Source: Candidatus Bathyarchaeota archaeon
Lineage (GTDB): Archaea; Thermoproteota; Bathyarchaeia; RBG-16-48-13; GCA-020355125
DNA length: 5,315 nucleotides
Direction of reading: 5' to 3'
Assembly: GCA_026014905.1 (NCBI GenBank)
Contig: JAOZHK010000034.1
Span: 1 to 5,315, forward strand
The notes beneath the pieces were generated by a model. The model saw only the letters and a program-made list of their open reading frames with translations, did not search any database and was not told where the DNA came from. A program made the position numbers and the translations under genes. This document shows positions 4,924 to 5,315 of the stretch, piece after piece; within the stretch, counting starts at the first letter, position 1; each line of letters starts with the position of its first letter.

Positions 4924-5154
4924 ATGATACTGGTAAGAAATGAACAATCTAACGATCTTCATGCTATTCGACACGTGAATGAATGCGCATTTCAGGGACC
5001 AACCGAAGCGAATGCAGTTGAATCATTACGGGCTGCTGAGAAAGCTATCATTTCGCTTGTTGCAATCGACGCGCGCGCGAACTTTATTGGTACAGGGGGT
5101 CGAGGACGCGTCATTCATTCATCGCGCGAGCGAGTTCTAATTCGCCCCTTTTAG
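4924..5154 (+). pseudogene. Truncated GNAT family N-acetyltransferase remnant
   Basis: The first 45-50 residues fit the N-terminus of YhbS-like GNAT acetyltransferases: MILVRNEQSNDLHAIRHVN, CAFQGPTEA, VESLRAAEKAIISLVAI. Intact relatives are around 160-180 residues and continue with a GHI-type strand and then the acetyl-CoA-binding motif. Here the similarity fades at the CG tract (5070-5079, read as Asp-Ala-Arg-Ala). The frame continues NFIGTGGRGRV to a stop at 5154, giving 76 residues. The other two plus-strand frames after 5080 show no GNAT continuation, so this is a deletion or replacement rather than a simple frameshift. The acetyl-CoA site is absent, so the product should not be an active acetyltransferase. 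No ribosome site is seen before ATG 4924. Confidence 0.7.
5070..5079. repeat. Alternating CG tract copy 6 (CGCGCGCGCG)
   Basis: The longest alternation in the window, 10 bases, lies at the point where GNAT similarity ends. A shorter CGCGCG follows at 5123-5128 and ACGCGT at 5106-5111. As with copy 3, the tract sits beside the break in a damaged gene. Confidence 0.65.
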
Positions 5155-5247
5155 GGTGAGAATATAGCATTTGGTTTTTGAGAGACGCGGACAACCTATA
5201 AGAGCAACATTGTAGCTTAGTAAGAATGATTAAGAGGGATTAGACTA
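5155..5247 (+). promoter_or_regulatory. Leader of the downstream gene with TATA-like element and ribosome site
   Basis: CCTATAAGAG (5195-5204) resembles a -10 or TATA element about 50 bases before the ATG. GAGGG (5234-5238) is a good ribosome binding site 9 bases from ATG 5248 and supports that start. No matching -35 element is convincing. Confidence 0.45.
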
Positions 5248-5315
5248 ATGGCACTTGGACAAGGTACGCACAAGTATAAATTGGTGAGGAAGTGGGCCAA
5301 GTTTCCAGCCTTCTT
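5248..5315 (+). CDS. Start of a probable NHL-repeat/six-bladed beta-propeller protein (3' end outside the window)
   Basis: Only 22 codons are visible, reading MALGQGTHKYKLVRKWAKF and PAF. This resembles the N-terminus I associate with NHL-repeat proteins annotated as peptidyl-alpha-hydroxyglycine amidating lyase-like or SMP-30-like, which begin MALGSG followed by Y-x-V-x-x-x-W-x-K-P/LP. The ATG is preceded by GAGGG at good spacing. No signal peptide is evident in the visible part. With so few residues the identification is tentative; the existence of a coding start is better supported than its family. Confidence 0.55.
   Translation, partial: MALGQGTHKYKLVRKWAKFPAF

Overview
The window is 5.3 kb of mid-40s percent GC DNA (judged by eye). 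It holds five recognisable protein genes, one gene just beginning at the right edge, and two decayed or frameshifted genes. Gene content points to an uncultured-type prokaryote, more likely a bacterium than an archaeon. The malate dehydrogenase is LDH-like, the methyltransferase resembles those I associate with Nitrospirota/Methylomirabilota-type genomes, and one gene has a textbook AAGGTGAT ribosome binding site. No marker gene is present, so the phylum is inference, and an archaeal origin is not strictly excluded.

Layout. A malate dehydrogenase missing its N-terminus runs rightward (1-831). It converges on a leftward pair: an OsmC-family protein (start near 2318, stop 1815) followed after 91 bp by a SAM-dependent methyltransferase related to arsenite methyltransferases (1723-956). 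An AT-rich leader with a perfect 12-bp palindrome lies upstream of OsmC. A 428-bp gene-poor region (2415-2842) follows. It contains several hairpins and, on the minus strand, what looks like a small two-helix membrane protein gene broken by a one-base frameshift. The right half is rightward: a squalene-cyclase/prenyltransferase-repeat protein (2855-3910), an AlkD-type DNA glycosylase (4062-4796), a GNAT acetyltransferase remnant (4924-5154) and the first 22 codons of a probable NHL beta-propeller protein (5248 onward). These genes do not form one obvious pathway. The OsmC/methyltransferase pair could be a small detoxification unit, and AlkD handles alkylated DNA.

The most striking feature is not a gene. 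Six alternating CG tracts of 8-10 bp (925, 2425, 2664, 3918, 3989, 5070) occur in this short window. All lie outside intact genes, and several share flanking bases: ACGCGCGCGTGTAA twice, GCGCGCGCGATAYAAC twice. An independent-base estimate at 44% GC predicts about 0.01 tracts of 9 bp or more. A second short palindrome, TAGCTA, is also concentrated in non-coding DNA and at gene ends. Together these look like a dispersed intergenic motif system of unknown role.
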